From positions 624,358-688,357 of the forward strand of contig CAJJDN010000003.1 of the NCBI GenBank assembly GCA_905182985.1: a stretch of DNA of 64,000 bases. The letters are read 5' to 3'. This DNA comes from Paramecium sonneborni (lineage: Eukaryota > Ciliophora > Oligohymenophorea > Peniculida > Parameciidae). Both the position numbers and the translations under genes were made by a program. Below are positions 59,473-64,000 of the stretch, piece by piece. Below the pieces are notes generated by a model that saw only the letters and a program-made list of their open reading frames with translations, did no database searches and had not been told where the DNA came from. Position 1 is the first letter of the stretch. Each line of letters opens with the position of its first letter.

Positions 59473-60763
59473 TCAATTATTTAGTAACGCAATCATAACT
59501 TTTTCCATTCTAGTTCTCTATTGAATCAATTCTTGATCAAACTTTCTTCTCATTCGTTCTCTCCATTAACTTTTAGATTCTTACTTAAATATATCAATTG
59601 ATTATTTCAAATCATTAATTTATTCTGTTGTTAGAACTATTTTAATTGTTTTCAATTAATACTTGTTTCTAAAATATTTCTTCTTATTTATAAAAGCACA
59701 CAACTTTCCCTTGTTGAGATAGTGTATTAATCATCAGTAAGTCCAAAACAATTAAGAGATTCTAATTCTAAAATTCTATCTTAATATTAATAATAGGTTT
59801 TAGTTTCCCATTAATTTTAAGAAATAGGCCATTTATTCATTTTACTTATAAGTTTTCTTAAATTTAATTATAATTTGCCATAAAAGAGAATATTTAAATA
59901 TTCTTAATTTGAAGCTCTTTAAAATCTTGAATAGTTCTTTATGATCAATTACAATTAACCTCTTGTAATGATTTTACGTAAACTATTTTTTTTGATAGAT
60001 TTGAAAGCAGGGAATTATTTCATTTGTTATACAAATTATTCTAATTTTTAAATTTTGAAACAATCCATAAGTTACATTAATTCAATTTTAGGAATTTCTA
60101 CAATAATAACATCTGTTTTAACCATATATAAGTATTCATCACTCAAAAAGTCACCTAATTTTATAGGTAAACCATTAATAGGGAATCCAAGATCTTTATT
60201 CACCCTTAAAACTTTACCTTCGTATAATATTGTTATATTATGATCCACATCAAAGATTTCCTCATACGTAAATACTCTAGTTGACATTATTTAGGTTATA
60301 TCTTTGTATAATTCATCAGGTAATCCATTAACTTTATTTTAAATCCAATCTTTAATTTTTTAATCTTCAATTGTATTTCGTTGTTATTTCAAAATTATTT
60401 TAGGAACAGATAATAAATCATTTATAGATTCTGTATAACAAATTTATTAAAAATCTTTTCTTGATTTTAACCATTCTGGAATTACGGTATCACCAAAATT
60501 ATTTTTTTTATGAATTGAAAAATTCTTGTTAAATCTTGGCTAAGATTATAAAATCTTAAAATCAGATTAATTATGAAATGATTATTCTAATTTTCTATCT
60601 CTTATTCTCATATATACTTTAATTTTTCATCTGTTCCATCAACTTGATTACTTAGTTAAAACGTTTCAGTCTAAGAATAAAAAGATTTGGCTTTTCTTAA
60701 TTATTTAGGTGCTTTAACTGTATTACATTTCATAAGAGTTGATCTCTTAGAATGATTACTCAT
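59473..60763 (-). CDS. Cyclic-nucleotide-binding-domain-like protein
   Basis: About 420 aa, first intron 23 nt near 60590-60615; a second intron is needed but not placed. Residues about 100-240 read as a CNBD beta-roll: PDELYKDITQIMSTRVFTYE, ITILYEGKVLRVNKDL, IKLGDFLSDEYLYMVKT. FPAFKSIKKNSLRKI begins a second unit. The usual phosphate-binding cassette (FGELAL...RAA) is not seen, so binding of cAMP/cGMP is uncertain. The C-terminal helix (RERMRRKFDQELIQQRTRM) is strongly charged. Its start region is divergent from nothing; the kinase gene lies 12 bp downstream on the same strand. Confidence 0.5.
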
Positions 60764-61004
60764 TATTTATATTAATCATTTGTTTTCTTATTATTTTAAC
60801 AATATATTTCTTGAGACTTATATTTAATTTTTATAAAATTTTTAGGTCTAATTTATATCCTTAAGAAATAAAATGTTGTCAATAACAGATGCAATTAAAA
60901 TAGAGCATTTATAATAATAGAAGTCTATTATGAAATTTGATTTATATATAAATATTGGTTAAATGACCTTTAGATGATATGTAATATATTAAATTTATAA
61001 TTAA

Positions 61005-61318
61005 TCATCTTCTACTTAGCAATGAAGAAACAGAAGAAACAACCTTTTTGGTATCATCATCAATATTAGCATAATTGTCTTTGGCAATTTTTACAAATTT
61101 TGTTATTTTACTATTGCAATCAGTTAGACACTATCTCTCTTTATCATTCATCCATTCATTTTAGATATCAATGCATTAATTGGTACATTGTTCATAAAAG
61201 AAATCTTCAATTTCTTAAACAATGTAAAAAATCTTATACATTTCATTTGAATATAAGCTCCTAGATAAGTAGCAAGTGCTCTTTAATCAATTTAACCTCG
61301 ACTCTATCTTATTTTCAT
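61005..61318 (-). CDS. Small TIM chaperone (Tim8/9/10/13-like)
   Basis: Predicted 95 aa, one 26-nt intron. Twin CX3C motifs are present: FYEQCTNQC and RQCLTDCNS, separated by 14 residues, the hallmark of intermembrane-space small TIMs that carry hydrophobic precursors to the inner membrane. Flanking helices are long and charged, as expected for the tentacle-like hexamers. The spacing and length (family 80-100 aa) fit; I cannot tell which of Tim8, 9, 10 or 13 it is. Start gives MKIRQSRGQIDQRAL. Confidence 0.88.
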
Positions 61319-61474
61319 TTCTTTCTATTAATGGAGATTTTACTGCTACTCAGCAAGTTTCTAATCAAACAATTTTTTTCTATAGGATGAAAACATATAA
61401 CCACAAAATTAATTTTAATGTTATAAGCTTATATAAATAGATTCCTAATAAGTATAGAGTTGTATAATTTAGAA

Positions 61475-61927
61475 ATGGGAATAATAAGGCAGGATGAATC
61501 ATTTATAGTGAGAGAAGAAATAAGAGAAAATGCTACATGGAGTGATCTAAGATAAAATCGAATTAAATAAATAAAAGATGACCTTGATAGTGGAAACATC
61601 AATGTTGATTCTGAAATAATAGAATAATCAGGATAAACATTACTAACATAAAGTATAGTTATTGATAGATATGAAATATTCTTGCTTTGTTTATTATTTT
61701 AAGGTTAGAAACCTATTTAATTTCTAGCTAATGTAAATTAATAAACTTTTGAAGGGATGAGACCAGTTCATTTAGCAGCAAGTCTAGGTAGATTGAAAAT
61801 GTTATAGGACTTAAAATAATATGGAGCATAATTGGATGTTAAAGATGAATTGGGCATGACTCCATTAGATAGAGCTAAATTATACAATCATTCTCAAATA
61901 ATTGAGTTTTTGTAATAAAAATAATGA
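61475..61927 (+). CDS. Ankyrin-repeat protein
   Basis: One exon of 150 codons. Two ankyrin repeats are seen near the C-terminus: FEGMRPVHLAASLGRLKML and DELGMTPLDRAKLYNHSQII. The N-terminal 70 residues are charged and end in a more hydrophobic stretch (IFLLCLLFQ). The repeats are protein-binding modules; nothing shows the partner. Stop is TGA right after a Gln-rich end. Confidence 0.8.
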
Positions 61928-61943
61928 ATAATTTTATTTATTA

Positions 61944-62692
61944 ATGAAAATGATTGAAAGTCCATGCTAAACATTATAAAGATTGAATAATCTCTTTTCT
62001 TATTTGGAAAATAATACTTATTCATGTAATCATATAGCTTTATCTAAACTCAAATTTTAAAAATTCAAAAAGTTTCCCATTCCCTAACCATTTATTGATC
62101 ATGAAATCGAATATTTATCAGCTGTTAAATAATAACCTAAATAAAACTTATAAAATAAACCTGATCTAATACTTCCTGATACAACAAAAAATGTAGAATC
62201 ATTAAAAGAGTTTACACTATATGTTTAAAATATAAAACAATAAAGGAAATAAAGAAAGCTTAGCAAAATTGATCATAATAATAGTGCTATCAATTTTAGA
62301 GTTAAAAAAGAAGGTTCATAATAAAAATCTCCTAAATTGAATAGATAAAATTCTATACATCAAAATATTTATATGGGAAAGAAAAAAAATGTTAAAGTTG
62401 AAGTTCCAAGTCCAAGACCTAATAATAAAACACCTTATTGGGCAAAAGAATTGTTTTAAAAATTGTAAATATAATTACCCTTATTATGAGAGAAAATGAT
62501 TAAATGAGAGGAATGATAGCTAAATAAAGCAAAAATGAATAGCAGGTTTGGAACATGTATCATTCAAAAAATTATGAAAAGTAATTTAATAATATTAACA
62601 ATTCTAGAAAAATATTTGATCTTGAATTAAGACCATAAACTTAAAATGCTATAAAACAATTTTAGAAAAGTCTTTTGGAGAAAATATAATGA
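61944..62692 (+). CDS. Basic Q/N/K-rich hypothetical protein
   Basis: Predicted 240 aa with one 26-nt intron. It begins only 16 bp after the ankyrin gene's stop. Residues 60-150 are K/Q/P-rich (IKQQRKQRKLSKIDHNN, KKKNVKVEVPSPRPNN), then TPYWAKELFQKL and a helical end. Its intron joins KLENDQMRGMIAKQ. No domain recognised. Confidence 0.6.
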
Positions 62693-62787
62693 ATTTTACT
62701 TAGATTATTTAATAAAATAATTAAAATTATAATTATAATTTTATATTAAAGTATTTATTTTGAATAATTTTATTTATTATTATTTCT

Positions 62788-64000
62788 TCATAAATTATTT
62801 AGGGTATAAGCACATTTAAATTCATTAAGAGTTTTTAATTCAATTATTTATTCCTTTTCCAATAAATTATCTTTAACTTAATTAAATTGCTCAGTCAATC
62901 CTTTTCCATAAATTTACAAACTTAATTTATTTTATTGTTTAATAAAGTATTTTTCATAGAACTCAATAATATCCTTAAATTTATAATAAAAAATATACTT
63001 TTTACACAATTTCATCAATCATTGCAATAGCAATCTCTTTTTCCTCTAATTATAGATTGTTACCTCTGATTTAACTCCATATATAAGCACTTTCATCATA
63101 TAAAGATTTATCCTTTTCTTAAAGAGAAGATTTCTAAATAATATATAATTATTACAGCTCCATTTTTTATATTATCTAATTAATCATCAGCTAATGATAA
63201 TAGTACATTGTGAAATTGTTTAATAAAGTCTTCAATATGTTAATTAACAACATAAGGCATTTAAGCTGTTCCTTAAACAATAATGGCAGCACCATCAATA
63301 CAACCTATGGGAATAAATCTCATTAATGCTACATAGCCTAACTACCTTTCAGTTCTTAAATATTGGAATGCATGATTATGGAAGAATTATTAAATAAGAT
63401 TCATAATTGCAAAATTCTTTTTATTTCTATGGCCAATTTAATAATAATTTATGGTAACTCCATTAACATCACTATTATCCCCTCCTTTGTGAATCAAGGG
63501 AACAACAACATTTTTGTTAGTAAAATCTCTAATGTTAAACACATGAGGTTCTTCTGATGTATGACTACTTGATTTATGGAAAACTTTTCTTATTGTATGT
63601 AAAAGATCTTCTACTTCTGATCTAAGTATATTACCGCTTACAAAAGATGATACTCTAAAATTGGAGAAATAGTTGGAATGGAATAGTTGTAGACTTTCCA
63701 TATCTAGTACAGCTAATTCTTCTAAAAAGAGTTAAGAAGTATAATATTGAGCTTAAACAACTTAGTTCAAATATTCTGACATAGCAACTCTAAATAACTT
63801 ATCTTGATAAATATTATTGTAATAGATCATCAATTTTTATTTGACTTAATAGAATGAATCAAATTTTAAATTATTTATGGATGATAGAACTTTTTCAAAA
63901 AATGATTGATAATTATCAGACCATCCATATAATTCAAGGGAAACCCCTTTGATACTAGGAGTAAATTGGAATTAATATCCAGCATCTATAGCTTCTTATA
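62788..64000 (-). CDS. Insulysin-type M16 metallopeptidase, C-terminal part
   Basis: A minus-strand gene whose start is beyond the right edge; about 390 codons are inside. The sequence fits the non-catalytic domains of insulin-degrading enzyme: TPSIKGVSLELYGWSDNY, the HSNYFSNFRVSSFVSGNI (LxGN) strand, and FQYLRTERQLGYVALMRFIP, the highly conserved LRTxEQLGY segment. The HxxEH zinc site would be upstream, outside the window, so activity cannot be judged. IDE-type enzymes degrade peptides in a closed chamber. At least one intron is needed near 63140 (GTA...). The stop is TGA at 62788-62790. Confidence 0.9.

Noticed and set aside
60055..60243. 62-codon plus-strand frame
   Set aside because: Antisense to the cyclic-nucleotide-binding-like gene.
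1..64000. Bacterial or organellar origin, because standard-code open frames are short
   Set aside because: TAA and TAG sit inside conserved proteins such as Slu7, CCT7 and TFIIS, and tiny spliceosomal introns are everywhere; this is ciliate nuclear DNA.
1..64000. CRISPR arrays, operons, tRNA or rRNA genes, telomere repeats, transposases
   Set aside because: None was seen on reading both strands; the only direct repeats are the two assembly overlaps and low-complexity tracts. A tRNA search program could still find one I missed.

Overview
This window is ciliate macronuclear DNA, almost certainly from a Paramecium species. It is very AT-rich. TAA and TAG occur inside every recognisable gene and align with glutamine, so TGA is the only stop. 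Genes are cut by very small GT...AG introns (20-32 nt, several 22-26 nt) and are packed with few spacers. I read everything with the ciliate nuclear code. For most genes the exon sum after removing these introns is an exact multiple of three, which I used as a check on boundaries.

Layout, left to right. 0.8-6.6 kb: a zinc-binding coiled-coil protein, a DHHC palmitoyltransferase, a helical Q-rich protein and a zinc-finger/TLDc protein, followed by a decayed-looking stretch. 8.1-16.7 kb: one giant Cys-rich membrane protein (about 2,859 aa). 17-23.5 kb: a TLDc relic, a membrane protein of a family with two members here, RING and Spt4 genes inside a duplicated assembly segment, ribosomal protein S9 and a membrane-anchored ATPase-like protein. 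24-31 kb: coiled-coil protein, TIP41, UNC93-like transporter, EF-hand protein, TFIIS. 31-43 kb: coiled-coil protein, multidomain glutaredoxin, Slu7, an ASH/MSP-like protein, an SR protein, the second membrane-family member and a Ser-for-Cys pseudophosphatase. 43-50 kb: two tandem Ulp/SENP-type proteases (one with a 36-Gln tract), an acidic protein, a PH-domain protein and chaperonin CCT-eta. 50-64 kb: a gap flanked by a repeat, a coatomer-delta-like gene, a PDE6D/UNC119 protein, small mitochondrial-looking proteins, PEX10, a mitotic cyclin, a protein kinase with a lost catalytic Asp, a cyclic-nucleotide-binding-like protein, a small TIM chaperone, an ankyrin protein and the C-terminal part of an insulysin-type M16 peptidase.

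The genes are mostly housekeeping (transcription elongation, splicing, translation, folding, peroxisome, mitochondrion, trafficking) and show no operon logic. The most interesting points are several proteins with substituted catalytic residues, the paired membrane-protein family, the tandem SUMO-protease-like genes with a polyglutamine tract written in reassigned codons, and decayed copies near the TLDc gene. Two regions are assembly artefacts (unmerged contig ends) and should not be read as biological duplications.
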